Shown piece after piece: positions 41,146 to 49,752 of a DNA stretch of 64,000 bases (position 1 is its first letter; each line of letters starts with the position of its first letter). A program made the translations under genes and the position numbers. Origin of the DNA: Acidaminobacter sp964416305 (GTDB lineage Bacteria; Bacillota; Clostridia; Peptostreptococcales; Acidaminobacteraceae); the NCBI GenBank assembly GCA_964416305.1, contig CAYQDM010000018.1, positions 7,733-71,732 of the forward strand. Reading direction: 5' to 3'. The notes below the pieces were generated by a model, which saw only the letters and a list, made by a program, of their open reading frames with translations, had not been told where the DNA came from and did no database searches.

Positions 41146-42261
41146 CTAATTCTCAAAAACCTCAACCACCGACTTTAGATGCTGAACAATCTCAAGATGC
41201 TGCGGACAAAGAACTTCGCACCGTTTGCACTCAATGCAATCCGACGCTTTGCCAAAAGCCTTGGCATAATTCTCATAATAGACCTTTTGTAAGGAAAATC
41301 TTTTGTTCGTCGACTGCATCTCTGCGTTATACAGTGCTAAATAATTTGGAATCGGAATGTTTTTCGGACAATCGTCCACACAGTACCGGCAAGCCGTACA
41401 AGCGACAGCTATAGCCTCATTGATGATCGACACCGCCTTCTGAATGGTCTCGACCTCTGCCTGCCCCAGCGGCTCAAAAGTCTTCATAACACTCATATTG
41501 TCCAGCAACTGCTCGCTATTTGACATGCCGCTTAACACCATAAAGACACCCTCGTGGCTCCCGGCAAATCGCACCGCCCATGAAGGCACAGACCATTCTG
41601 GCCGATGGTTTTTAAACAGCATCTCCGCCGCTTCCGGAATATGAGCCAGCGAGCCCCCTTTCACCGGTTCCATGACAATCACAGGTTTATTATGGCGCCT
41701 CGCTGTTTCATAGCATTTCCTAGACTGAATCCCCTCGTGCTCCCAATCCAGATAATTGATCTGAAGCTGTACAAAGTCTACCTCAGGATGCGCACTCAAT
41801 ATTTCCTCCAGCAGTCCCGCATGATCATGATAAGAAAAACCAATTTGCCTGATCTTTCCTTCTCTTTTCTTCTGCAGAATAAACTCAAAGCACTCAAGAT
41901 CTTCGGCGATCTCATAATGTGAGATGTTCAAATTGTGCAGGAGATAGTAGTCAAAATAGTCAACGCCGCACTTTTCAAGCTGTTCGTTGAAAATTCTTTC
42001 CAGGTCCTCTTTCGTTTTAAGAAACATGACAGGCAGCTTTGACGCCAGTTTAAACTGTTCCCTTGGATGCCGCTTGACCAGCGCCTCACGTATGGCAACT
42101 TCACTTTTGAAATCATGGTACATATAGGCAGTGTCAAAATAAGTAAAGCCTTGGTCAAGGAACGTATCCACCATCTGCTTCAGGACTTCCAGATCTATAC
42201 TTGACGACTGCTCCGGGTCAGACAGCGGCAGACGCATTAAACCAAATCCTAGTTTTTTCAC
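41146..42261 (-). CDS. Aldo/keto reductase with C-terminal 4Fe-4S domain
   Basis: About 371 residues. The N-terminal aldo/keto reductase barrel has the catalytic Asp and Tyr in FTYFDTAYMYHDFKSE, the Lys in KLASKLPVM and His in DYYLLHNLN. Residues 275-371 carry a ferredoxin-like domain (CTACRYCVDDCPKNI, CIECKRCEVLCPQHL) with two 4Fe-4S motifs. Such fused proteins are common in anaerobes and probably reduce carbonyls with electrons passed through the clusters or NADPH. The start is GTG 42261 with GGAGG upstream, preferred over a more distant frame start at 42288. The promoter is of the MerR type (19-bp spacer), suggesting aldehyde or electrophile stress control. Confidence 0.9.
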   Translation of the reverse strand: MKKLGFGLMRLPLSDPEQSSSIDLEVLKQMVDTFLDQGFTYFDTAYMYHDFKSEVAIREALVKRHPREQFKLASKLPVMFLKTKEDLERIFNEQLEKCGVDYFDYYLLHNLNISHYEIAEDLECFEFILQKKREGKIRQIGFSYHDHAGLLEEILSAHPEVDFVQLQINYLDWEHEGIQSRKCYETARRHNKPVIVMEPVKGGSLAHIPEAAEMLFKNHRPEWSVPSWAVRFAGSHEGVFMVLSGMSNSEQLLDNMSVMKTFEPLGQAEVETIQKAVSIINEAIAVACTACRYCVDDCPKNIPIPNYLALYNAEMQSTNKRFSLQKVYYENYAKAFGKASDCIECKRCEVLCPQHLEIVQHLKSVVEVFEN

Positions 42262-42370
42262 GATAAAACCTCCATTAAGTGATTGCAACGACAGAATTGA
42301 CTGGCATTAGCACCATGGGATCAGTTCTGAAAATCCCGTGACAAGATGTGCAGCGCATCTCTTCCTACCC

Positions 42371-42401
42371 ATCATAAACCCTGGAGTTAACTCCAAGTCA
42401 A
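42371..42401 (-). promoter_or_regulatory. MerR-type promoter with 19-bp spacer in front of the aldo/keto reductase
   Basis: On the minus strand TTGACT (42396-42401) and TATGAT (42371-42376) are separated by 19 bp. The spacer contains the perfect palindrome TGGAGTTAACTCCA (42382-42395). An over-long spacer with a central palindrome is the mark of MerR-family activation, and this sequence resembles AdhR/YraB-type sites at aldehyde-response genes. Confidence 0.8.
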
Positions 42402-42462
42402 GGAATTGTGGAAATTTCTTGAGATTATTTTATATTCACTGATTTCAATATTACCATGATCT

Positions 42463-42503
42463 CAAAAACAAAAGCCAAGACCACCTTTAGCCGATGGTCT
42501 TGG
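42463..42503 (-). terminator. Terminator of the BCCT-AOR-amine dehydrogenase operon
   Basis: GCCAAGACCA pairs with TGGTCTTGGC; the loop holds GCCGATGGT (42490-42498). The minus strand continues TTTTGTTTTTG. It is 33 bp after the BCCT stop, the last gene of the long operon. Confidence 0.85.
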
Positions 42504-42535
42504 CAACATTCATTTAACAATAATTATTATTTACT

Positions 42536-44107
42536 TCAAGCCGCCTCATCCTCAACAACTTCCAATTCAATCAACGCCATCTCGGAGTCCACTCTGCCGG
42601 ATACCATCCGGAAGACACTGACAATAACCGGGAGCGTGAAGATAAAGATTGGCAGCGCATAGACTATACTCATGGTCTGCAGGGCGGTTGTCCCGACTTC
42701 ACCTAAGGCGAAGAGACAAATGAGCGTCGTTGCGCCAATCATGATCCCCCAGAACAATTTGATTGGTCGCGGCGCTTCATCCGCAGATGAGTGCTTTAAC
42801 GTGACCGCAGAAATTGTACCCGTCATGGCGTCCGCAAGAGTTATGAAGGAGAAAAACAGAACCGCAACTAATAGCGGAATCATGATGGAATAGAACGGCA
42901 TATTCTGCAGCAAGGCGAAGTTGGCAACTGGGAACCCCAAGTTTTGAATGGTCTCGTAGATGCCAGCATTATTGAAGAAATCCTGGTAAATTGCATTGCC
43001 GCCAAAGGCAGTAAACCAAATGAAAACGAAAATGCCAGGAACAAAAATATTGACCATCAGGTACGCTCTAACGGAACGGCCTCTTGAAATCTTAGCTAAA
43101 AACATGCCTACCAGAGGCGCATAAGCCATAATCCAAGCCATAAAGAAGACAGTATTATTTCGGCTCCAGCCTTCACCTACGTTAAACGCATCTGCATTTA
43201 GTGCGGTAGAGATGAAATTATTGAGCATGGACGCGACACTTTCAGTAAAGAGATTCGCGAGAAAGACCGTTGGACCAAATATGACGAGAAATGCAGTGAT
43301 GATGATGTAGATGTAAGCATTTGCATTACTGATAATCTTCATGCCTTTATTGAGTCCGCGTGAACTGGAAATTGTGTATGAAAGCGTTACCACCAAAATA
43401 GTTAAGGCGTAGATCATATTGCTTGGCTCAATACCGAAGACGAACTGCATGCCTGATGCGAACTGAGTTGTACCAAATCCCAGTGACGTTACAATACCAC
43501 CTACAAGCGCGAGAATTGAAAGTACGTCCACAACCTTGCCTTGCCATCCGTAGATTTTTTCTTTTATCAAAGGATAAAGCGCCGAACTTGGACGATAGGG
43601 GAGATTATGATTCATGGACATATAGCCTACAGCCAAACCCCAGAAAGCGAAGATGCCATAGTACAAGAACGACCAGTGGAAAGAGGAAATTTGAATGGCA
43701 CGGACTGCTGCCTGTGGTGTCAATGGCTCCAAATATGTAAATGCCGGCGGATTGTAAAAATAGGAGAGTGGTTCACCCACTGCGTAAAATACCATTGCTG
43801 TGGCAATGCCGCTGCAAACCGCCATGGCGCACCAGGAGAATACATTATGCTCTGGCTTAGCATCTGGTCCACCAATAATTTTTTTGCCAAATGGCGACGC
43901 GGCAACATAAAAGCATATGAAAAGCAGTGCAAGAGATACAATCAGATAAAACCAACCAAAGCCTTTGGTTGTAAAATCAAACAAGAAACTGACAGAGGAG
44001 TGAAAGAAAGTCGGGAAAATAATACCTATTAATAAGACGACTCCCAGAATGATCGCAGAAGGTAAAAATGTACTTTTTTCGATTTCAAAGCCCTTATTTT
44101 TACTCAT
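42536..44107 (-). CDS. BCCT-family transporter (betaine/carnitine/choline type)
   Basis: A 523-residue carrier with about 12 membrane helices and the usual long N-terminal tail. The BCCT core motif is visible as FHWSFLYYGIFAFWGLAVGYMSMNHNLPYR, and FFMAWIMAYAPLVGMFLAKISRGRSVR follows in the second half. BCCT proteins bring quaternary or related amines into the cell by Na+ or H+ symport or exchange. The typical Trp-rich choline/betaine pocket is not fully visible, so the substrate may differ. It is the last gene of the nine-gene operon, 21 bp after the MoaD-like gene, and so is the likely importer of the amine or opine oxidised by the operon. Confidence 0.88.
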   Translation of the reverse strand: MSKNKGFEIEKSTFLPSAIILGVVLLIGIIFPTFFHSSVSFLFDFTTKGFGWFYLIVSLALLFICFYVAASPFGKKIIGGPDAKPEHNVFSWCAMAVCSGIATAMVFYAVGEPLSYFYNPPAFTYLEPLTPQAAVRAIQISSFHWSFLYYGIFAFWGLAVGYMSMNHNLPYRPSSALYPLIKEKIYGWQGKVVDVLSILALVGGIVTSLGFGTTQFASGMQFVFGIEPSNMIYALTILVVTLSYTISSSRGLNKGMKIISNANAYIYIIITAFLVIFGPTVFLANLFTESVASMLNNFISTALNADAFNVGEGWSRNNTVFFMAWIMAYAPLVGMFLAKISRGRSVRAYLMVNIFVPGIFVFIWFTAFGGNAIYQDFFNNAGIYETIQNLGFPVANFALLQNMPFYSIMIPLLVAVLFFSFITLADAMTGTISAVTLKHSSADEAPRPIKLFWGIMIGATTLICLFALGEVGTTALQTMSIVYALPIFIFTLPVIVSVFRMVSGRVDSEMALIELEVVEDEAA

Positions 44108-44128
44108 ATAGTCACTACCTCCAATTTT

Positions 44129-44377
44129 TTATCCACCCGCTAAAGGCCCAATGAGTGTGATCGTTGAATCTTCAACGATCACCTCATTGATTGAACTGCA
44201 ACTTTTGTTATTCACTATGATCATAGGCGTCAACATTGGGCTGATTTCAGCATTCATAAGTATGTCTCTGATGGTCATAGGCGTGTCTGACATAATGTTA
44301 AAAGTCTCCTTAAAGTCTATCCCAGCAGTCTTATAAATTGAAAGCAGGCTTTCTGACAATTTTATTGTAATCTGCAT
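44129..44377 (-). CDS. MoaD/ThiS-like sulfur carrier protein linked to AOR
   Basis: About 82 residues from MQITIKLSESLL. The beta-grasp pattern and a C-terminal LIGPLAGG diglycine are diagnostic of the MoaD/ThiS fold, whose C-terminal thiocarboxylate donates sulfur to pyranopterin during molybdenum or tungsten cofactor assembly. It is immediately downstream of the AOR gene and upstream of BCCT in the same operon. I infer a dedicated cofactor-sulfur donor for this AOR. AGGAGG lies 12 bases upstream of the ATG at 44377, a long distance, while the alternative ATG 44401 would include the ribosome site as coding and is less likely. Confidence 0.75.
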   Translation of the reverse strand: MQITIKLSESLLSIYKTAGIDFKETFNIMSDTPMTIRDILMNAEISPMLTPMIIVNNKSCSSINEVIVEDSTITLIGPLAGG

Positions 44378-44420
44378 AGCTGTCGCCCACCTCCTAAACA
44401 TATAATTGAATCTTAGAATA

Positions 44421-46298
44421 TCATAGATTCAATCCAAATTTAACTAGAGTATCACTAGTAGGGATCCCATTACAATCCCAACCCCGGCCATCGTAATAAT
44501 GATCCAGCATTTCCTCTATGGCTTCAAGTTCAATAAAATGTCCTTTGTTTGGACCATCCGGAATAGGTTCGGTATAAAACCGCTTCGGAGGATAATCAAA
44601 CTTTCGTCCAAAACCCTCTATCTCACGCACATTGTACATTCTGTTCAGATGCCAAAGCTTTTCAGATAACCGTTCAAGCTCCACCCATGAAAACTTTCTT
44701 CCGGTGATCGCGTAGAACACCTCTTCATAATATGAGGTTTCAAGTCCAATTTCCATGAACTGCAGTCTACAGGTACCAATTATATCAAAGGCCGGTCTGA
44801 TATGCTGGCTTTTTAATACGATCGGCACGACATTCTCATGCTTCGCCTTTGGCAAGAAGTTCGCATTTTGCTCACCGGAGATCAGATCATTGACGTTTCC
44901 AACTACTGCCGATCCAGCAACATCGTTTCCAAGAACCCAGCATCTGCCATGGTGTGCGCCTATATCCGCGGTCATGTAACCCAGCATCATCCCTGGTGCG
45001 TTTCGGCTTTCATATCCTGTCCATTCCAGACCTTTGACATGGATTGCGAACTGATCACTGCCTTTGCCGATGGTTGCTGCTGCGCCTCTGACACCTTCGG
45101 CCAATACATTTCCAATGCCCTTTCTCTCAGCAATTTGCCTGAGAAGATACACCGCTGACTCGAAGTCTCCAAAGGAAACTTCCATACCGACATCTTCTTT
45201 TGTAAGAAGTCCCTTCTCAAAGCATTCGAAGGCAAAACTTAGGGCGACTCCCGCTGAACAGGTATCGAGACCTAGCTCATCACAAATGTAATTCAGATAT
45301 GCAATATCGTGTATGTTGCTGATATCACAGTTGCTGCCCAGCAGTGACAAGGTCTCATACTCCGGCCCTTCTACATAGGCATCTCCAATTTTTGTTTTAG
45401 CATGGCCGTATTTTCCACAAGGTGTCGGACAGGAGAAGCAGCCTTTATCCGTAATTTTTAACTCTTTCAATACGGCTTCCCCATTGATTTTTTCCGCGTA
45501 GTCGCAATTTGATTTTTGGAAATTCCTTGTTGGTAATGCCCCTACATTATTGCACCAGTCCGTGATTCCGGCAGTACCCTGAGGAGTCCAACCAGTGAAT
45601 CCAGGTTTTTTCCTCAAATCACCATACATTTTTTTGCCTTTTTCAAGGAGCAGCTCTGGATCAAAAACCGGAATACCCTTCGTGCCTTTTACGGCTATCG
45701 CCTTGATGTTTTTCGAACCTAATACTGCGCCTATCCCAATCCTCCCAGCTTGTCGGCCAAAATCGTGGGATATGCAGGCAAAGTTGACTAGATTTTCGCC
45801 AGCCGGACCTATAGTGAGAATCTGATAGTCCTCCCCCAGGTCTTTCTTCATCGCTTCTTCAACTTCTGCCGAACCTCTGCCCCAATACTTTTCAGCGTCG
45901 ACAATCTTAACATCATCATCATTGATCAGGATGTAACTGTGCTTCTCAGCCTTGCCGTCGATAATCATAACGTCGTAACCCGCATATTTCATAGTAACCC
46001 CAAAGTGACCACCCATATTGCTGTCACCGTATCCACCTGTCGCAGGCGACTTGGTGGCGAAGTGGGTTTTACCACTGGAAGGCAGCATATGACCACTCAA
46101 AGGTCCCATGGCTACTATGAAAATATTATCTGGGCTAAAGGGATGGACATTAGGAGGATTTTCATCGTAGAGAATTTTAGCAGTAAACCCTCTTCCGCCA
46201 ACGTACTCTTCAACTAATTCTTTCTTTAACGGTGTCTTTACTATTTTATTCGTTGAAAGATTAATTCTCAAAATAGTTCCGGCATAACCATAAATCAT
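44421..46298 (-). CDS. aor: Aldehyde ferredoxin oxidoreductase (tungsten-type AOR)
   Basis: About 625 residues. The start MIYGYAGTILRINLSTNKIVKTPL and GGRGFTAKILYDENPP are AOR N-terminal hallmarks; PSSGKTHFATKSPATGGYGDSNMGGHFG and GAVLGSKNIKAIAVKGTKGI bind the bis-pyranopterin. The 4Fe-4S ligands are CFSCPTPC near residue 290 and the cysteine of DELGLDTCSAG. AOR oxidises aldehydes to acids and reduces ferredoxin (or the reverse). ATG 46298 overlaps the ferredoxin stop (ATGA) with AAGGAG upstream, so translation is coupled. The next gene encodes a MoaD-like protein. The substrate is presumably the aldehyde made by the upstream dehydrogenase. Confidence 0.92.
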   Translation of the reverse strand: MIYGYAGTILRINLSTNKIVKTPLKKELVEEYVGGRGFTAKILYDENPPNVHPFSPDNIFIVAMGPLSGHMLPSSGKTHFATKSPATGGYGDSNMGGHFGVTMKYAGYDVMIIDGKAEKHSYILINDDDVKIVDAEKYWGRGSAEVEEAMKKDLGEDYQILTIGPAGENLVNFACISHDFGRQAGRIGIGAVLGSKNIKAIAVKGTKGIPVFDPELLLEKGKKMYGDLRKKPGFTGWTPQGTAGITDWCNNVGALPTRNFQKSNCDYAEKINGEAVLKELKITDKGCFSCPTPCGKYGHAKTKIGDAYVEGPEYETLSLLGSNCDISNIHDIAYLNYICDELGLDTCSAGVALSFAFECFEKGLLTKEDVGMEVSFGDFESAVYLLRQIAERKGIGNVLAEGVRGAAATIGKGSDQFAIHVKGLEWTGYESRNAPGMMLGYMTADIGAHHGRCWVLGNDVAGSAVVGNVNDLISGEQNANFLPKAKHENVVPIVLKSQHIRPAFDIIGTCRLQFMEIGLETSYYEEVFYAITGRKFSWVELERLSEKLWHLNRMYNVREIEGFGRKFDYPPKRFYTEPIPDGPNKGHFIELEAIEEMLDHYYDGRGWDCNGIPTSDTLVKFGLNL

Positions 46299-46687
46299 AC
46301 GGACGCTCCTTCCGCTGAATAACTGAGCGCATTCCTCGGACAAATTTCAGCACATTGTCCGCAGTCGTTGCACTTATGGGCGATCCCATCAATAAACCGG
46401 ATCACATCATACGGACAGGCATCTATACATAGCTTACATCCAATACATAGTTCGGAATTGATATTGTAAACCCCGTCCGTTTGCTCAATTGCCCCTGTCG
46501 GACAGACATCCATGCAATTGCCGCATTGATTGCAATACTCTACATAGTATTTACCTGGTGCCGGAAACTTGCCTTTGACGTTCAAAAAGGCACGTGACGG
46601 ATTTGAGGTTCTAAACTTGGACAAAGCACAAACCAATTGGCAGGTTTTGCAGCCAGAACAAGTTTCGTTGCTGTATTGAAGGGGCAT
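46295..46687 (-). CDS. Ferredoxin-type 4Fe-4S protein (four clusters)
   Basis: A 130-residue ferredoxin with four CxxCxxC(x)3C motifs: CSGCKTCQLVC near residue 10, CNQCGNCMDVCP, CIGCKLCIDACP and CNDCGQCAEICP. It resembles the electron-transfer subunits next to AOR enzymes and can carry electrons from the AOR to ferredoxin or another acceptor. ATGA overlap with the AOR start indicates coupled translation and probably a stable complex. The gene lies 74 bp after the DAO-type oxidase gene. Confidence 0.9.
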   Translation of the reverse strand: MPLQYSNETCSGCKTCQLVCALSKFRTSNPSRAFLNVKGKFPAPGKYYVEYCNQCGNCMDVCPTGAIEQTDGVYNINSELCIGCKLCIDACPYDVIRFIDGIAHKCNDCGQCAEICPRNALSYSAEGASV

Positions 46688-46760
46688 CTTACCACTCCTT
46701 TTGGATCGTTTAATTGTAGATTAAAATTATTGAACCAACTTCTATTTACGGAACAACGAC

Positions 46761-47903
46761 TTAGACAACACCTGTCTCGAAGATGAGTTCACCTTTTTCA
46801 AATCGTCTGACATTCATAGGTTCCAAATCCAAAGTCGTTTTCTCTCCGCTTAAATGTTCAGCAAGCAACAACCCAATTGCCGGAGAAAGCATAAATCCTT
46901 TGCCGCAGCCGAGTGCAGTATAGTAGCCTTCTACTTCCGGAATGGAGCCAATAATTGGTTGACCATCCGGTGAAATGCCATAATGACCAGCCCATTGACG
47001 TACAATGCGTACATCTTTGAGTGCCGGAATCTGGAATACTGACTTCTTCGCCATCTCTTCCATAAAAGACCAGTCGTGGTTGTAGTTAATGCGCTTTGGC
47101 TCATTTGGGATACCATAACCCATAACAAATCCGCCATGATGCTGCTGATTGATATAGGAGTCGTGGTTAAAGGACATGACCAACGGCCCAACCATGTGCT
47201 CCAGCGGTTCTGTTACTAAAATCTGGTGCCTTTCAGGTTCAACTGGATGAGAAACGCCAACCATTTTACCAATGAATTTGGCATAAGGACCTGTCGCGTT
47301 GATCACCAAAGGTGTATTAATTGTGCCCTTATCAGTCTTAACCGCTTTAATTTTGCCCGCTTCAGTTTCAATGTCTAGCACCTCTGTATATTTTTCGAAT
47401 TCAACGCCTAAATCTCTGGCACCTTTCTCAAAAGCAAAGGTTGCCTTAAAAGGATTGATGCAGCCATCTTCTTTGCAGTAAAACGCCGCTTCCATGCCAT
47501 CAATGTTCAGATAAGGCACGACATCTTTGGCCTCAGATCCTGTCAGGCGTTTTGCCGGCACCCCGAGGGATTGCTGCAACACAAGGTTTTTACTTAGTCT
47601 TTCAGCCTGTTTTTTATCATAAGTAATCATCAGATAGCCAGATTGCCTGAATTCAATGTCACCGTAGCCAGTTTTTTCACCTAGCTCAAGGAAAAGATTG
47701 CATGCCAAACGTGACAAATTGATATTGATTTCAGTTCCCCACTGCTGACGAATACCAGCGCCGCACCTGCCTGTAGAACCACTGGTTATGTACCGTTTTT
47801 CCAGAAGCACAATATTCTTAAAACCCTTCAGCGCCAGGTTATAAGCTACAGAACAACCGATTGAGCCGCCTCCAATAATGACTACATCCGCATTCTTACG
47901 CAT
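46761..47903 (-). CDS. FAD-dependent oxidoreductase, DAO family (HcnC/OoxB/sarcosine-oxidase-beta-like)
   Basis: About 380 residues. FAD dinucleotide motif VVIIGGGSIGCSVAYNLALKG near the N-terminus, the ADP-ribose glutamate in LLEKRYITSGSTGRCGAGIRQQWGTE (His/Arg-rich flavin region), and WAGHYGISPDGQPIIG near the C-terminus are typical of the DAO family catalytic subunits. It probably oxidises the C-N bond of a secondary amine or opine to an imine, giving an amine and an oxo compound. ATG 47903 has GGAGG eight bases upstream and overlaps the preceding BFD-like gene by eight bases. It belongs to a dehydrogenase complex with four other operon proteins. Confidence 0.88.
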   Translation of the reverse strand: MRKNADVVIIGGGSIGCSVAYNLALKGFKNIVLLEKRYITSGSTGRCGAGIRQQWGTEININLSRLACNLFLELGEKTGYGDIEFRQSGYLMITYDKKQAERLSKNLVLQQSLGVPAKRLTGSEAKDVVPYLNIDGMEAAFYCKEDGCINPFKATFAFEKGARDLGVEFEKYTEVLDIETEAGKIKAVKTDKGTINTPLVINATGPYAKFIGKMVGVSHPVEPERHQILVTEPLEHMVGPLVMSFNHDSYINQQHHGGFVMGYGIPNEPKRINYNHDWSFMEEMAKKSVFQIPALKDVRIVRQWAGHYGISPDGQPIIGSIPEVEGYYTALGCGKGFMLSPAIGLLLAEHLSGEKTTLDLEPMNVRRFEKGELIFETGVV

Positions 47904-48174
47904 TTCTAGCACCTCCGGCAACCTTACCCATTTTAATTGGCTTTACAGGCGCTCTGTAAGTTGGCATGTCAATTTGCTCCATTTTCAAAGCGTGATATTT
48001 CGCTATCTCTTTGGCGATCAGTTCCCTGCATGTACGCCCCTGGCAAGGGCCCATGGTACATCTTGTGGAACGTTTAATCTCTTCCATTGAGACAGAGCCC
48101 TCATCCAGCATTTTATGCAAATCTTCCAACGTCAAATTTTCACATCTGCAAAGATAAACTTTTGATTCATCCAT
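47896..48174 (-). CDS. BFD-like [2Fe-2S] protein
   Basis: A 92-residue protein with the BFD-type cysteine pattern: CRCENLT near residue 9, then CTMGPCQGRTC near residues 40-50. In HcnB, OoxA and related opine or proline dehydrogenases this domain is fused to the C-terminus of the FAD subunit; here it is a separate gene. It would pass electrons between flavin and Fe-S centres. It overlaps the DAO-type gene by eight bases and the upstream 4Fe-4S gene by eight bases, indicating translational coupling. Confidence 0.85.
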   Translation of the reverse strand: MDESKVYLCRCENLTLEDLHKMLDEGSVSMEEIKRSTRCTMGPCQGRTCRELIAKEIAKYHALKMEQIDMPTYRAPVKPIKMGKVAGGARNA

Positions 48175-48667
48175 TATGCTGCCTCCTCACTTTAATGCTT
48201 CGTACATCGTAAATGAGTTCATTCGGTATGGCGATTGTCACGATATTGGTTTTATCAAACTTCTTGTTGGCCTGAACATTGACGACCTTCGCTTGCGCAA
48301 CAACATTTCCAAATCGGTCCAAGGCATCGACATCAGCGCCTTTTTCAGGGAGCGGGCTCATTTCATAAGGTATTTTGATTGAGACCTGATCCGCAGAGTA
48401 GGTTTCGTCTATGACGAAACACGCAAGTCCCGGACACACTGTAACACAGATGCCGCATCCGGAGCATTTGTCTGCATAGACCGTTGGAGTTTCATTGATA
48501 TCTTCCATATTCTTAACGGCGCCAAAGCTGCAGCTAGTATTGCACGGATTACATGGAATACTTTGAAAACATTCCATGACGACATATGGGCCTTGTTCTC
48601 TTCTCTCTTTTGATGGGAGAAGACTTTCAAACATTTCTTTACTGACGATTCCGCATCTATTGAACAA
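48167..48667 (-). CDS. 4Fe-4S protein of the amine/opine dehydrogenase complex
   Basis: About 166 residues from TTG 48667 (AGGAGGG six bases upstream). Cysteine groups are CFQSIPCNPCNTSC and CSGCGICVTVCPGLAC, enough for two 4Fe-4S clusters. The C-terminal half (AVDRFGNVVAQAKVVNVQANKKFDKTNIVTIAIP) is beta-rich and similar to the small third subunit of some archaeal and clostridial proline/opine dehydrogenases as I recall. It is absent from the aerobic HcnABC and OoxAB complexes, so this looks like the anaerobic version that passes electrons to ferredoxin. The call is moderately confident. Confidence 0.75.
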   Translation of the reverse strand: MFNRCGIVSKEMFESLLPSKERREQGPYVVMECFQSIPCNPCNTSCSFGAVKNMEDINETPTVYADKCSGCGICVTVCPGLACFVIDETYSADQVSIKIPYEMSPLPEKGADVDALDRFGNVVAQAKVVNVQANKKFDKTNIVTIAIPNELIYDVRSIKVRRQHNG

Positions 48668-48678
48668 TGTAAACCCTC

Positions 48679-49752
48679 CTACCCACAAAGTTGTTCCAGG
48701 CCTTGCCTGATTTTTTCTCCAACCGGACCGGAACGCATAGCGTTCAATTCTTCGATATAAAGACGACGAGCCTCTTCTGCGCCCTTAGCGTATCCCAGTT
48801 CTATCGATGCAGACAGACCGGCGATACTGCCTTCAATCATGGCTGCGCTGGCTTCTTCAATACACGCGACGTCACCTGCAACATAAACGCCTGGAGCGGA
48901 AGTTTCCATGTAGGCATTTTTTGTTGGCACGTAACCGCCTAAGATTGGCACATACTTCATCTTGCAACCAATGTGGCGAAGCAGTTCTGATAGCGGTGTC
49001 AATCCGACCGCGAGGCAGATCGTATCAATATCCAGCTTTCTTTCAGTCCCTTTAATTGGAGCAAAATTAGCGTCAATCTCATGGATCAAGGCGCCTGTGA
49101 TGACTTCATCACCTAAGGCTTCTTTAATCGTCGTTTGTGTATAAATTGGAACACCCAGACGCTGCAGCTTTGCAGCATGTACTAAATATCCGCCCACCTT
49201 AGTTGCTGCGTCGATGATCGCTTCCACTTTGACACCCGCTTGAACCAATTGATAGGAGACTATAAGACCAATATTTCCTGCGCCTACCATCAACACATTG
49301 TCACCAGGCTTGACGCCAAACTGATTCATAAAGGTTTGAACAGCGCCTGCGCCATAGACACCAGGTAAGTCATTGTTAGGAAAAAGAAGCATTTTTTCAG
49401 CGGCGCCAGTGGTTATGATAATTTTTTCAGCCGTCATTCTGCCGTACTCGTATCGCTCTTCATATGTAATAACGCCATCTTTATATATTCCGAGAACGGT
49501 GGTATCTGCCTTGACTTCAATGAGTTTATTATCAGCGATCATATTCTGTAAGATTGTAGCAATTTCAATGCCTCTTGTACCTGCATATTCGTTTTCAGAG
49601 CCAAAAAATCTGTGAGTTTGCTTGACCAACTGACCACCGAGTGCGAGTCCTCTTTCAAAGAGAACCACTCTGGCACCTTGTTTTGCTGCGGCTATGGCAG
49701 CACTCATTCCAGCAGGACCTCCGCCTATAACGGCGACTTCAGTATGCAGCAT
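48679..49752 (-). CDS. FAD/NAD(P)-type oxidoreductase (HcnB/OoxA-like subunit)
   Basis: A 357-residue pyridine nucleotide-disulphide oxidoreductase-like protein. VAVIGGGPAGMSAAIAAAKQGARVVLFERG binds FAD, a second GxGxxG (VLMVGAGNIGLIVSYQLVQAG) could bind NAD(P)H or ATP-like nucleotide, and VYVAGDVACIEEASAAMIEG is the C-terminal FAD motif. It matches HcnB/OoxA without the BFD tail, which is a separate gene here. TAATG overlap with the upstream 2Fe-2S gene shows coupling. It probably carries electrons within the amine/opine dehydrogenase. Confidence 0.88.
   Translation of the reverse strand: MLHTEVAVIGGGPAGMSAAIAAAKQGARVVLFERGLALGGQLVKQTHRFFGSENEYAGTRGIEIATILQNMIADNKLIEVKADTTVLGIYKDGVITYEERYEYGRMTAEKIIITTGAAEKMLLFPNNDLPGVYGAGAVQTFMNQFGVKPGDNVLMVGAGNIGLIVSYQLVQAGVKVEAIIDAATKVGGYLVHAAKLQRLGVPIYTQTTIKEALGDEVITGALIHEIDANFAPIKGTERKLDIDTICLAVGLTPLSELLRHIGCKMKYVPILGGYVPTKNAYMETSAPGVYVAGDVACIEEASAAMIEGSIAGLSASIELGYAKGAEEARRLYIEELNAMRSGPVGEKIRQGLEQLCG

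Noticed and set aside
41601..41609. Single in-gene 9-mer as a transcription terminator
   Set aside because: It has no paired copy nearby and lies inside the aldo/keto reductase; it belongs to the dispersed 9-mer family only.
44161..44185. TTGAATCTTCAACGATC as a stem-loop regulatory element in the MoaD-like gene
   Set aside because: The short palindrome lies within the coding region and is weak; no supporting context.
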